A stretch of DNA of 46,417 bases from Chitinophagaceae bacterium (GTDB lineage: Bacteria > Bacteroidota > Bacteroidia > Chitinophagales > Chitinophagaceae): contig JAEUVD010000003.1 in NCBI GenBank assembly GCA_016787065.1, positions 98,582 through 144,998 on the forward strand, in the 5' to 3' direction. Below the pieces are notes generated by a model. It saw only the letters and a list, made by a program, of their open reading frames with translations, had not been told where the DNA came from and searched no databases. Position 1 is the stretch's first letter. Each line of letters opens with the position of its first letter. The translations under genes were made by a program, and so were the position numbers. Of this stretch, positions 17,354 through 26,037 are shown one piece after another.

Positions 17354-19402
17354 ATGAAACAAATACGACACTGGATACTGGCAATAATAGCCTTAGTGAG
17401 TTTCAATCAATTGAATGCGCAATACATTAACGGAGTAGATACCATTTGTTTGGGAAATCCGTTGGTTTTGTCTACGTCACATACAGCAAGCTCTTATTAC
17501 TGGGGCTTTTGTTCGGCTTATCTGAATAATATTCCTACCGGAAGTAGTATTGCTGCTGGTACGGGTTTAAGTGCCCCCGCTTCTATTGCGATGGATAAAG
17601 ACAGTGATCAGTTTTATGTATTTGTTGTAAACAGCACCGGCGCTAAAAACATGCTTCGTTACGATTTTACGAACTTGTTATCGAATGCACCCACTCCTGT
17701 TAATTTAGGAACACTCGGTAATAAAATACCTAGCAACCCTAGAGGAATGCAGCTCATTAAAGTTGGAGGAGATTGGTTTGGGTTTTTATTAGGTGGTTCC
17801 GGTCCGGGTGATTACCATATTGTGCGCATTGAATTTGGCAGTCATTTAAGCAACACCCCATCCAATGTAGTTGATATGGGCGATTTAGGAGGTAGCGTAA
17901 TTGACCCTCGTGATATGTATATTTTCCGTGAGAATTTCCGATGGAATGCTGTAGTATTTGGAGGCAGTGGCGATTTATATCATCTTGATTTTGGAATTGG
18001 TTTAACTAATACACCAACGGTAAATTATTTCGGAAACTTTGGCTCGGAAGTAACCGGTATGTGGCCAATGTTCGACGGATCTACTTGGCATTTATTCTAT
18101 GTCAACAAAACAAACCATAGTGTTTACCGTTTAGATATGGGAATGGCTTTATCCTTGCCGGTGTTACCGTTAACAGCTAATCTCGTGATGGGAGGAACAC
18201 CCAATTTTCCTTTCAACGATCCTCGCGATATTTCGATTATTAAAGATTGTAGTAATTACTACGGTTATGTAACCAACGAAGGTGCTAACTCTTTAACTAT
18301 TTTAAATTTCGGTACGAATATCAGTGGTATACCAACTGCATCAAATATTGGAAACTTTGCCGGGTTTAATCAACCAGGTTATTTAACTCGTTTCATTCGC
18401 GATAAAGACAATGTATTTGCCTATACGGCGAATGCCGGCGATAATTCGATTTCGCGTTTAGAATATAATAGTTGTGTAGCCTCTTCGATTCCGAATTATT
18501 ATCAAATGACTCCTCCGCCAATTATTTATTCTACACCCGGTTCTTATAACGTGTACTATGCCGCCGATGAAGGATTGCCAACTATGGCTGTGGATTGCAA
18601 ACTCATTACCGTGCTTCCTGAACCAATTATTGAATTATCACACGACACATTAATTTGTCAGCGTGATACTTTATTATTGGTTGCTAACGGCTTCAACTTA
18701 GCAAGCGTTGAATGGAATCCGGTGTATAATGGTCGTCCGCCGTTTGATACAACATCTATTTTTGTTGCACCTGAGGAAGATTACACATACAATGTGCATC
18801 TTGAATTTTTGGCAAGCGGAGGCTGTGCTTATGATCGTGCGGTGCACGTAACAGTGGGTAAAGTAACTGCCGACGCCGGTACCGACCGTTTTGTTGCCGA
18901 TGGGGCTTATACTACCTTGGGTGGCCCTCGCATGTCTTACGGAACGGATTACACCTATGATTGGAAACCTCAATTGTGGTTAGACCAGTATTGGGTTCCA
19001 AATCCAAATTGCAAACCGGTGTTAGCAAGTCCGTTAAACGATGCACAACAATATATTGTAACAGTAACGGATACGAGTACCCAATGTTGGCATCGCGATA
19101 CCGTTTGGGTTTATACGGAGTGTACTCAAATTAATATGCCTAATGTATTTAACACCCAAAGCGATATTCCTATCAATCGTAAGTTTGGTTTACTGAATAC
19201 GAAATTAGCCAAGTTAGAATACTTCCGTATTTATAACCGTTGGGGTAATTTAGTTTTTGAAACAACCGATTTGCATAAGTCTTGGGATGGCACGCAAAAA
19301 AATATTGAATTGCCTTCGGATAACTACGTTTGGGTTATTGATGGTTATTGCGATAATGGCTTACGCGTTCGTAAGCAAGGAACAGTATTATTGGTCAAGT
19401 AA
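17354..19402 (+). CDS. Secreted protein with gliding-motility-type (T9SS type B) C-terminal domain
   Basis: 682 aa from ATG 17354, which begins the signal peptide (MKQIRHWILAIIALVSFNQLNAQ); upstream ATGs at 17306 and 17333 lack this feature. The N-terminal half is a repeat region with recurring D(P)RDM/RDI and NxGNxG segments about 50-60 residues apart (PSNPRGMQL, VIDPRDMYI, FNDPRDISI), which looks like a beta-propeller. Ig/PKD-like segments follow (ELSHDTLICQRDTLLLVANG; ADAGTDRFV). The end (LEYFRIYNRWGNLVFETTD, WDGT, NYVWVIDG) is the type B sorting domain, which directs secretion and attachment. Ligand unknown. Confidence 0.87.
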   Translation: MKQIRHWILAIIALVSFNQLNAQYINGVDTICLGNPLVLSTSHTASSYYWGFCSAYLNNIPTGSSIAAGTGLSAPASIAMDKDSDQFYVFVVNSTGAKNMLRYDFTNLLSNAPTPVNLGTLGNKIPSNPRGMQLIKVGGDWFGFLLGGSGPGDYHIVRIEFGSHLSNTPSNVVDMGDLGGSVIDPRDMYIFRENFRWNAVVFGGSGDLYHLDFGIGLTNTPTVNYFGNFGSEVTGMWPMFDGSTWHLFYVNKTNHSVYRLDMGMALSLPVLPLTANLVMGGTPNFPFNDPRDISIIKDCSNYYGYVTNEGANSLTILNFGTNISGIPTASNIGNFAGFNQPGYLTRFIRDKDNVFAYTANAGDNSISRLEYNSCVASSIPNYYQMTPPPIIYSTPGSYNVYYAADEGLPTMAVDCKLITVLPEPIIELSHDTLICQRDTLLLVANGFNLASVEWNPVYNGRPPFDTTSIFVAPEEDYTYNVHLEFLASGGCAYDRAVHVTVGKVTADAGTDRFVADGAYTTLGGPRMSYGTDYTYDWKPQLWLDQYWVPNPNCKPVLASPLNDAQQYIVTVTDTSTQCWHRDTVWVYTECTQINMPNVFNTQSDIPINRKFGLLNTKLAKLEYFRIYNRWGNLVFETTDLHKSWDGTQKNIELPSDNYVWVIDGYCDNGLRVRKQGTVLLVK

Positions 19403-19450
19403 TTTCTCTAGTCCTTTAGGGTCTTAATTTTAGAAACCGGAAATCCGTGT

Positions 19451-19458
19451 TACTTTCG
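19451..19458 (+). promoter_or_regulatory. Candidate -7 element of dapD (TACTTTCG)
   Basis: One mismatch from TAnnTTTG, ending 4 nt before the dapD ATG. Same geometry as at the metC-like and 20312-21289 genes. Confidence 0.45.
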
Positions 19459-19462
19459 TCGC

Positions 19463-20287
19463 ATGGCAACTAATAAAGAACTCATTCAAGAAGCTTGGAA
19501 TAACCGTATCTTATTACAGGAAAGTAACTATGAACAAGCAGTTCGTGATGTTATTGAAGAAGTAGATAAAGGTCGTTTGCGTACCGCAGAACCTATAAAC
19601 CCTGAAACATCGGAGTGGCAAGTGAATGAATGGGTGAAGCAAGCGATTTTAATGTATTTCGGTATTCAAAAAATGGAAACCTACACCCTTCCTCCTTTTG
19701 AGTTTTATGATAAAATGGCCTTGAAAAAAGATTATGCCGCTCAAGGCGTTCGAGCTGTTCCTCATACCGTAGCACGATATGGTGCCCATCTTGCTAAGAA
19801 TGTAGTACTTATGCCGAGCTATGTAAATATTGGGGCTTATGTAGATGAAGGTACGATGGTTGACACGTGGGCTACGGTGGGTTCCTGCGCACAAATTGGT
19901 AAAGGCGTACACCTCAGCGGAGGCGTAGGTATTGGCGGTGTTCTTGAACCATTACAAGCGTCGCCGGTTATTATTGAAGATGGCTGTTTTATTGGTAGTC
20001 GTTGTATTGTAGTTGAAGGGGTAGTTGTTGAAAAAGAAGCAGTACTCGGAGCCAATGTGGTGTTAACTCAGAGTACAAAAATTATTGATGTTAGCGGAAG
20101 CGAACCGATAGCGTATCGCGGACGAGTGCCTGCGCGTTCGGTGGTAATACCGGGTTCATACACAAAGAAATTTCCTGCCGGCGATTATCAGGTTGGTTGC
20201 GCATTAATTATTGGTCAACGTAAAGCAAGTACCGATTTGAAAACCAGTTTGAATGATGCCCTTCGCGATTTTAATGTGAGCGGTTAG
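19463..20287 (+). CDS. dapD: 2,3,4,5-tetrahydropyridine-2,6-dicarboxylate N-succinyltransferase
   Basis: 274 aa, the same length as E. coli DapD. Succinylates tetrahydrodipicolinate in the diaminopimelate pathway. Residues about 105-225 form a left-handed beta-helix of hexapeptide repeats (NVVLMPSYVNIGAYVDEGTM, VDTWATVGSCAQIGKGVHL, GGVGIGGVLEPL, IIEDGCFIGSRCIVVEGV), with the helical N-terminus (LIQEAWNNR) typical of the family. The active-site Asp is expected in YVDEGTMVDTWATVG. Transcribed alone, convergent with the gene at 20312. Confidence 0.96.
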   Translation: MATNKELIQEAWNNRILLQESNYEQAVRDVIEEVDKGRLRTAEPINPETSEWQVNEWVKQAILMYFGIQKMETYTLPPFEFYDKMALKKDYAAQGVRAVPHTVARYGAHLAKNVVLMPSYVNIGAYVDEGTMVDTWATVGSCAQIGKGVHLSGGVGIGGVLEPLQASPVIIEDGCFIGSRCIVVEGVVVEKEAVLGANVVLTQSTKIIDVSGSEPIAYRGRVPARSVVIPGSYTKKFPAGDYQVGCALIIGQRKASTDLKTSLNDALRDFNVSG

Positions 20288-20311
20288 TTTCGGAACAAGA
20301 ATTAAGCATGC

Positions 20312-21289
20312 TTATAGCACGGTTGATTTTGAAGAACAAATGCGTTCAATACTATGTTCTAAAGGTTGGTATTTAAAATCTGGCAATACATCTTCAATCT
20401 TCTTTCCGGAATAATATTTTTTTTCATGAGCTGCACGAGCGGTTTCTTTGGTTATGGTAGCTACTTTACCTCCAACCAAACTTTTCAAATATTCCCAACG
20501 CCAAACCAGTTCGGTCATCCAGGGTTTAGCCAAACGATGCGGAGGCTTTACGCGCATAGCATGGGCCATCATGGTAAATACATCTACATAACTTTTATTT
20601 TCAGCCACCAACACAAAACGTTGCTCTTGAATTGTTGAATCCATAAGTAAGCACATCACCTTAGCCACATCCACCGCATCTACCCATCCGGTTACACCCT
20701 CGGTGTAATAAGGAAATTCATTTCGAACGAGTTCAAATAAATTCGTGCTGCTTCTCGATGGATCACCTTTGCCTAAAATAATACCCGGATTAACGATTAC
20801 TGCTTGCAAGCCTTCGGCAATGCCGCGCCATACCTCTAGCTCAGCACGATATTTACTCACGGCATAGTTTGAATGGGACTCGCTTTCCTGCCAACGGTTT
20901 TCTTCGTTAATGAGCTTTTCGGGAAGGCCTCCACCTAAAGTTGCAATTGAACTTACATGTACCAAACGAAGATTTGGTTTTTCTAAACAGCAATTGACCA
21001 AGTGTGCAGTTCCTGTAACATTGACTTCCTGCATTTCCTCTTGAAACCGTTTATCATAACTTACCATGGCGGCACAATGAAAAACCTGTGTAACCTCCTG
21101 CATGGCATCTTGCAATGAAGGTACATCGAGCAGATCTCCTTCTACCCAATCAACGAGGGAAGAAGGTATCGAATGATACAAGGTAGGAATGTGGTTTCGA
21201 TAAAGCGCACGAACCTTTTTACCACGCGCGGTGAGCTCGGCTAATACATGCTGTCCTAACAACCCCGAAGCACCGGTTACAAGTATCAT
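20312..21289 (-). CDS. NAD-dependent epimerase/dehydratase (extended SDR) family protein
   Basis: 325 aa. The cofactor loop is GASGLLG at residues 6-12, and the catalytic pair is Tyr142/Lys146 in NYAVSKYRAE, with SSIATLGG before it. IVNPGIILGKGDPSRSS is the usual substrate-side segment. This extended-SDR type often acts on steroid-like, dihydroflavonol-like or nucleotide-sugar substrates; the sequence does not reveal which. Divergent from acpS, with promoter candidates for both in the 102-bp gap. Confidence 0.85.
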   Translation of the reverse strand: MILVTGASGLLGQHVLAELTARGKKVRALYRNHIPTLYHSIPSSLVDWVEGDLLDVPSLQDAMQEVTQVFHCAAMVSYDKRFQEEMQEVNVTGTAHLVNCCLEKPNLRLVHVSSIATLGGGLPEKLINEENRWQESESHSNYAVSKYRAELEVWRGIAEGLQAVIVNPGIILGKGDPSRSSTNLFELVRNEFPYYTEGVTGWVDAVDVAKVMCLLMDSTIQEQRFVLVAENKSYVDVFTMMAHAMRVKPPHRLAKPWMTELVWRWEYLKSLVGGKVATITKETARAAHEKKYYSGKKIEDVLPDFKYQPLEHSIERICSSKSTVL

Positions 21290-21295
21290 GAAGGG

Positions 21296-21303
21296 CGAAA
21301 GTA
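21296..21303 (-). promoter_or_regulatory. Candidate -7 element (TACTTTCG) of the epimerase-family gene
   Basis: On the minus strand TACTTTCG ends 6 nt before the ATG at 21289, so the mRNA is likely leaderless or nearly so. Confidence 0.45.
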
Positions 21304-21378
21304 GGATAAAATTTTCGCCTGTTATTCTATCAATTTAGTAAGAATGAAAGGCTTCTTCTATCAATTTCTCAAAAACCT

Positions 21379-21386
21379 TTACTTTG
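21379..21386 (+). promoter_or_regulatory. Candidate -7 element of acpS
   Basis: TTACTTTG, one mismatch from TAnnTTTG, ending 5 nt before ATG 21392. It helps to choose that start over the upstream in-frame ATG at 21344. Confidence 0.35.
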
Positions 21387-21391
21387 CAGGT

Positions 21392-21766
21392 ATGATAGCC
21401 GGCATTGGAACCGATATTGTAGAGATTCATCGCATCGAAGAAAAGATTACCTCGAATGCGTATTTCAAAACGCATGTTTTTTCAAACGATGAAATAGCCT
21501 ATTGTGAAAAGCAAAAAAAACCGGCAATGCATTTTGCAGCACGCTGGGCCGTAAAGGAGGCTTTCTTAAAGGCATTTGGCGTTCGCTTTATTGGTAATCA
21601 TCGCTTACCAGAAATTGAAACGAGAAACGATACCCATGGAAAACCGTCGGTTTTATTACATGGAAAAGTGGCTGATGAGTTTCAGGAAAAACAATTTTCA
21701 ACCATTCATGTAAGTATTTCGCATACCGATGTACATGCCATGGCTTATGTTATTATAGAATACTAA
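21392..21766 (+). CDS. acpS: Holo-[acyl-carrier-protein] synthase
   Basis: 124 aa from ATG 21392, where the family normally starts (MIAGIGTDIVEIHRIEE). Transfers 4'-phosphopantetheine from CoA to the serine of ACP. The Mg-binding residues are Asp8 and Glu56 (RWAVKEAFLKAFG), and HVSISHTD is the C-terminal motif. The ligase gene follows after 2 nt, then the S4 gene with a 4-nt overlap, so this is a three-gene operon. Confidence 0.94.
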   Translation: MIAGIGTDIVEIHRIEEKITSNAYFKTHVFSNDEIAYCEKQKKPAMHFAARWAVKEAFLKAFGVRFIGNHRLPEIETRNDTHGKPSVLLHGKVADEFQEKQFSTIHVSISHTDVHAMAYVIIEY

Positions 21767-21768
21767 TT

Positions 21769-23064
21769 ATGTTTGATTCGAAAGAAACAGTATTAACACA
21801 CGCGAACAATGAACAGCAAGTACCACCGCTTTTACAAGAGGCCGTGTTATATGCACAACAGCGTTCTCCGTTTTATAAAAAACTTTTTGAAGAACATCAG
21901 TTAAGTTTTGAATCGGGTATGTTCATAGCGCAATTCAAACAAATACCTTGTATTCAAAAGGAAGATTTACAACAACATAATTTTGATTTTCTTTGTATTC
22001 CGTACGAACACATTGCCGAATATACTGCTACAACCGGCACCCATGGTAAAGCGGTAAGTATTGCGCTCAGTAACCCTGATCTGGAACGATTAGCTTTAAA
22101 CGAAGCGCATTCCTTTCAATTAATGGAACTGAATTCTTCAGATCGTGTGCAGTTGATGCTTACCCTCGACCGACAGTTCATGGCCGGAATGGCTTACTAC
22201 GCCGGACTACGAAAGTCGGGTATTGCAAGCGTTCGCTGCGGCCCCGCGCTACCGCTTGTTCAACTCGAAACGGCGTTACAACTTCAAACTACAGTTTGGA
22301 TTGCAGTGCCTTCGTTTATTTTAAAGGTCATTGATTACGCGCAACAACATCAGTTTGATTTAAGTAAACTAGCAGTACGAAAGGTGCTTTGTATCGGTGA
22401 AAACATCCGCGATGAACAATTCGCAATGAATTCGCTTGCCAAACGAATCACCGATGCTTTACCCGTTCAAGTGTATTCCACCTATGCTTCTACCGAAATG
22501 CAAACAGCCTTTACCGAGTGTGGTTCAGGTTGCGGTGGTCATTACAATGAAGCCATGATTTACGCTGAAATACTCGATGAAGAAGGGAATGCCGTGCCGG
22601 AAGGAAGTTATGGTGAATTAGTGATTTCAACCTTAGGAATTGAAGCAATGCCTTTACTTCGTTATCGAACCGGAGATGTAGTACGCATGCATGGGGAACC
22701 TTGTAGTTGCGGACGTACAAGCCCGAGAATTAGTCCGGTTTTAGGACGAAAAAATCAAATGATAAAATATAAGGGAACCACCTTGTATCCACCATTATTG
22801 CATCATGTGCTTCATGATTTTGAAGGAATCATAGATTATGTAGTGGAAATTAGTAAGGATAATTTAGATCAGGATGAGGTAGCAATGTATGTATGTGTGA
22901 AAGAAAATCTGGATACAACATCGCTGAAAGAATTTTTAAAAGCTCGACTGCGTTTTGTACCGAAACTTATTTTTCAAACGGAGCAAGAAATTCAAACTCT
23001 TCTGTTTAAAACGGGTACCCGTAAGGCGCAACGATTTATTGATGTAAGAAAGCATGTGCTATGA
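21769..23064 (+). CDS. Phenylacetate-CoA ligase-like AMP-forming enzyme
   Basis: 431 aa of the PaaK branch of adenylate-forming enzymes. Visible are the ATP-binding loop TATTGTHGKAV, the acceptor segment STYASTEMQTAFTEC with the neighbouring cysteine cluster (CGSGCGGH), LLRYRTGDVV, and EPCSCGRTSPRISPVLGR before the mobile C-terminal domain. It should activate an aryl or acyl carboxylate as the adenylate and pass it to CoA or a carrier protein. Being coupled to acpS is suggestive of a carrier-protein role, but the substrate cannot be read from sequence. Likely not phenylacetate catabolism, as no paa genes are near. Confidence 0.85.
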   Translation: MFDSKETVLTHANNEQQVPPLLQEAVLYAQQRSPFYKKLFEEHQLSFESGMFIAQFKQIPCIQKEDLQQHNFDFLCIPYEHIAEYTATTGTHGKAVSIALSNPDLERLALNEAHSFQLMELNSSDRVQLMLTLDRQFMAGMAYYAGLRKSGIASVRCGPALPLVQLETALQLQTTVWIAVPSFILKVIDYAQQHQFDLSKLAVRKVLCIGENIRDEQFAMNSLAKRITDALPVQVYSTYASTEMQTAFTECGSGCGGHYNEAMIYAEILDEEGNAVPEGSYGELVISTLGIEAMPLLRYRTGDVVRMHGEPCSCGRTSPRISPVLGRKNQMIKYKGTTLYPPLLHHVLHDFEGIIDYVVEISKDNLDQDEVAMYVCVKENLDTTSLKEFLKARLRFVPKLIFQTEQEIQTLLFKTGTRKAQRFIDVRKHVL

Positions 23065-23444
23065 GTGAAAAGGTAAGAATGGATAAATACCTGTGGAGTA
23101 TTCGTTTGTTTAAAACAAGAAGTCAGGCTACCGAAGCTTGTGATGCAGGCAAGGTTCGTTGGAAAGGCGACCCTGTGAAACCGGCCAAACCTGTTTTATT
23201 AAATGAGCAGTATGAAGTACGGAATGAGGCGGGCAAGAAGATTATTCAGGTAACGGGCATAATTGCTAATCGGGTGAGTTATGAAATCGCCCTGAAGAAT
23301 TATATTGATTTAACTCCGGAAGAGGAGAAGATTCCACATAAACCGGAATCGAGTAGTTTTTATACTGGTAAACGGTTAAGTAAACAAGGTCGACCTACCA
23401 AGCAGCAACGAAGAAATTGGGATCAGTTTTTTGATGAGGAGTAG
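23061..23444 (+). CDS. S4-domain RNA-binding protein (HslR/Hsp15-like)
   Basis: 127 aa. The N-terminal S4 domain (MDKYLWSIRLFKTRSQATEACDAGKV, given as MDKYLWSIRLFKTRSQAT at residues 7-24) is the signature of Hsp15-type proteins, which bind stalled 50S subunits with nascent chains. The C-terminus is basic (KRLSKQGRPTKQQRR). The start overlaps the ligase stop by 4 nt (ATGA). A strong terminator follows. Confidence 0.88.
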   Translation: MSEKVRMDKYLWSIRLFKTRSQATEACDAGKVRWKGDPVKPAKPVLLNEQYEVRNEAGKKIIQVTGIIANRVSYEIALKNYIDLTPEEEKIPHKPESSSFYTGKRLSKQGRPTKQQRRNWDQFFDEE

Positions 23445-23467
23445 CCATGTGCGTTTGCATTAAATAA

Positions 23468-23499
23468 AAAAGGCTTTCTTGATTTCAAAAAAGCCTTTT
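23468..23499. terminator. Bidirectional intrinsic terminator between the S4 gene and dnaA
   Basis: A 10-bp perfect stem AAAAGGCTTT/AAAGCCTTTT with a 12-nt loop. U-runs exist on both strands, so it can end the acpS operon and dnaA. It begins 23 nt after the S4 stop and lies 21 nt past the dnaA stop. Confidence 0.88.
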
Positions 23500-23519
23500 C
23501 AATATTGTTTTGTGTTTTT

Positions 23520-24956
23520 TTAGATGGCAGCTAACTGCACTTTTTGTTGTAATTCTTTCACTTGTTCGCGTATCATAGTATCGGTATCCATTAAATCTTT
23601 AACGGTCTGACAGCTATGAATAACGGTTGTATGATCTCGTCCTCCGAAATGATCGCCAATGGTTTTCAACGAGTTTTTTGTAAACTGCTTAGCCAGAAAC
23701 ATCGAAATCTGTCGAGCTTGTACAATTTCGCGTTTACGTGTTTTAGCTTGAAGTTTATCGTATCCGATATCGTAATAATCACAAACCATTTTTTGAATGG
23801 TATCGATGGTAATTTCCTTCGACGATGTTTTAACGATGTTTCGTAATACTTTCTTCGCTAATTCGATATCGATATCTTTCTTAACTAAAGAAGAGTGAGC
23901 CAGTAAAGAGATAAGCGCACCTTCCATTTCGCGCACATTGTTTTGAACATTGTATGCGAGGTAGCGAACCACATCGTTAGGTAAATCCAAACCATCATTG
24001 CGCATCTTGTGTTCAAGAATTGCCATACGGGTATCAAAATCAGGCGCTTGCATATCGGCACTCAAGCCCCAACGGAAGCGAGAGAGCAGGCGTTCTTGCA
24101 TACCATCTAAATCCTTTGGTGGTTTATCGCTGGTAAGAATTAGCTGTTTGCCGTTTTGGTGCAAATGATTGAAGATGGAAAAGAACGCATCCTGCGATTT
24201 AGTTGCCGGAGCGAAATAATGGATGTCATCAATAATCAAAACATCTATTAATTGATAAAAATTAATAAAGTCGTTGATTTCGTTATTACGTGAATGTTCG
24301 ATGAACTGATGAATAAATTTTTCAGCACTTACATACAAAACTGTTTTATTCGGATGAAGACGTTTGGTTTCGTTTCCGATAGATTGCACCAAATGGGTTT
24401 TACCCAAACCGGATGCACTATAAATTACTAAGGGATTGAATGAGGTTCCACCCGGTTTTTGTGCTACAGCTAAACCGGCACTTCGTGCTAAACGATTGCA
24501 TTCTCCTTCAACAAAATTCTCGAAGGTATTATTCGGATTAAGTTGCGGATCTATTTGTGAACGCTTCAAACCAGGAATCACGAATGGATTTTTTATTCCA
24601 TTCTCCTGACCTAGATGCAGGTCAACATAATTTTCAGTTACCTTAGGGTTATTATGTGTTCCGGCTGCAACGCGCATGGATGTAGGGTTTTTCTTATTCT
24701 GAGTTTCAACCAGAATACGATATTCCAACTGAGCTTCTTTACCTAATTCGCGCTTTATCGTTTTTGCAATTAATTCTACGTAGTGTTCTTCCAGCCATTC
24801 ATAAAAAAACTGACTTGGAACTTCAATCACCAAAATGTTATCTTCAAGCGCAACTGGTTTGATGGGTTCAAACCATGTTTTGTATGACTGCCAACTGATA
24901 TTATCCTTGATAATTTTCAAACAGTTGTCCCAAACTTTTTCGAAGGTCTTCGTCAT
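23520..24956 (-). CDS. dnaA: Chromosomal replication initiator DnaA
   Basis: 478 aa. Domain I (EKVWDNCLKIIKDNISWQSY) and a linker precede the AAA+ domain: SASGLGKTHLVQSIGNE with the invariant GKT at 185-187, Walker B LIIDDIHYFA at 240-249, and the arginine finger region ERLLSRFRWGLSADMQ. Domain IV ends with GGRDHTTVIHSC, the helix-turn-helix that reads DnaA boxes. The first glycine of the P-loop is Ser180. Upstream to 25094 I see no DnaA-box cluster, so the origin does not seem to be here. A CACTTTCG element at 25061-25068 may be part of its promoter. Confidence 0.96.
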   Translation of the reverse strand: MTKTFEKVWDNCLKIIKDNISWQSYKTWFEPIKPVALEDNILVIEVPSQFFYEWLEEHYVELIAKTIKRELGKEAQLEYRILVETQNKKNPTSMRVAAGTHNNPKVTENYVDLHLGQENGIKNPFVIPGLKRSQIDPQLNPNNTFENFVEGECNRLARSAGLAVAQKPGGTSFNPLVIYSASGLGKTHLVQSIGNETKRLHPNKTVLYVSAEKFIHQFIEHSRNNEINDFINFYQLIDVLIIDDIHYFAPATKSQDAFFSIFNHLHQNGKQLILTSDKPPKDLDGMQERLLSRFRWGLSADMQAPDFDTRMAILEHKMRNDGLDLPNDVVRYLAYNVQNNVREMEGALISLLAHSSLVKKDIDIELAKKVLRNIVKTSSKEITIDTIQKMVCDYYDIGYDKLQAKTRKREIVQARQISMFLAKQFTKNSLKTIGDHFGGRDHTTVIHSCQTVKDLMDTDTMIREQVKELQQKVQLAAI

Positions 24957-25060
24957 ATTTTTTGCTTGCTATTTTCTTGTTTTAATCTTTAAATCTTGTT
25001 TATTAAATTGTTCTCAAAACATGAATTGAATATTATTTTTTGCTTATTCAAATCGGACAA

Positions 25061-25068
25061 CGAAAGTG
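25061..25068 (-). promoter_or_regulatory. Candidate -7 element upstream of dnaA (CACTTTCG)
   Basis: Two mismatches from TAnnTTTG, about 105 nt upstream of the dnaA start on the minus strand. If used, it would give a long AT-rich leader. Weak. Confidence 0.25.
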
Positions 25069-25094
25069 GTAATTTTTTGTTGAAAAAAAAAATT

Positions 25095-26027
25095 TTAAAT
25101 CTCACTTTCATCTATTTTAATACTACTTAAATCGGAAGCGTAGTTGGGGCTTGTGTTATGACTAAAAAAAATATTTATGCGTCCTAAATTTATTCCAGCC
25201 CAACCAACTTGGTTCACAATCACCTCTTGATTTTTTCGATTTTTTGTTTTATGAACTTCATCTAAAAAAGTGTGTGTGTGCCCGCCAATAATACAATCTA
25301 CGTAATCTGTTTCTTTGGCTAAAACCTTATCACTCACTTTATTGTCTTTGTATTCAAATCCGAGATGAGAAAGACAAACCACATAATCGCATCGTTTATT
25401 TTTTTTCAAGTAGTAAGCCATTTCGTTTGCACACTCGATGGGGTCTTTATAAGTAACTCCTTCACAAAGAGCATCCGGAACTAAACCTTGTAGTAATATA
25501 CCTACACCGAAAATTCCAATTTTCAAATCGCCCTTTTTTTTGATCGTGTAAGGAAGTATTTTATGTTCCAAAGCTGTTTGTGAAAAATCGTAATTGCAAT
25601 TCACGATAGGAAATTCAGCATGACGCAGTTGTTTCACTAAGCCATCGATACCATTATCAAAATCATGATTGCCTAAAGTACCTGCATCATAGCCCATTAG
25701 ATTCATAACTGTTATTTCTGGTTCTCCTTTGAAATAATTAAAATAGGGTGTTCCTTGAAACATATCGCCTGCGTCTAATAGCAAAACTTGTGCCGATTCC
25801 TTTCTAATTTTTTGTATTAAACGATCGCGGGCAATAACACCTCCTAAACCTTGAAACTTACCACCATCCATCGGAAAAGGGTCTAAGCGAGAGTGCACAT
25901 CATTCGTATGTAAAAGGGTTAAGGTTTGTTTCTCTTCGTTTGCCCATAGCGGCAATGATGCGCTTAATAACATACCCGTGGTAGCTAGTGTTGTATTTCT
26001 GATAAACTCGCGACGTGTGGAATGCAT
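25095..26027 (-). CDS. Tat-exported metallophosphatase, catalytic half of a split 5'-nucleotidase
   Basis: 310 aa. The N-terminus STRREFIRNTTLATTGMLLS is a twin-arginine signal, so the protein is exported folded. The calcineurin-like metal site is complete: LLHTNDVH (Asp43, His45), DAGDMFQG (Asp88), GNHDFDNG (Asn120, His121), CLSHLGFE and GGHTHTFL. This is the catalytic domain of UshA-type 5'-nucleotidases, but the nucleotide-specificity domain is missing and is encoded by the preceding gene (26038-26871), 10 nt upstream in the same operon. Substrate likely nucleotides or related phosphoesters. Confidence 0.88.
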   Translation of the reverse strand: MHSTRREFIRNTTLATTGMLLSASLPLWANEEKQTLTLLHTNDVHSRLDPFPMDGGKFQGLGGVIARDRLIQKIRKESAQVLLLDAGDMFQGTPYFNYFKGEPEITVMNLMGYDAGTLGNHDFDNGIDGLVKQLRHAEFPIVNCNYDFSQTALEHKILPYTIKKKGDLKIGIFGVGILLQGLVPDALCEGVTYKDPIECANEMAYYLKKNKRCDYVVCLSHLGFEYKDNKVSDKVLAKETDYVDCIIGGHTHTFLDEVHKTKNRKNQEVIVNQVGWAGINLGRINIFFSHNTSPNYASDLSSIKIDESEI

Positions 26028-26037
26028 AAACGAAAAA

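Noticed and set aside
9425..20287. Horizontal island suggested by interspersed secreted proteins
   Set aside because: dapB, waaA and dapD are spread among them and no integrase, tRNA or direct repeats bound the region.
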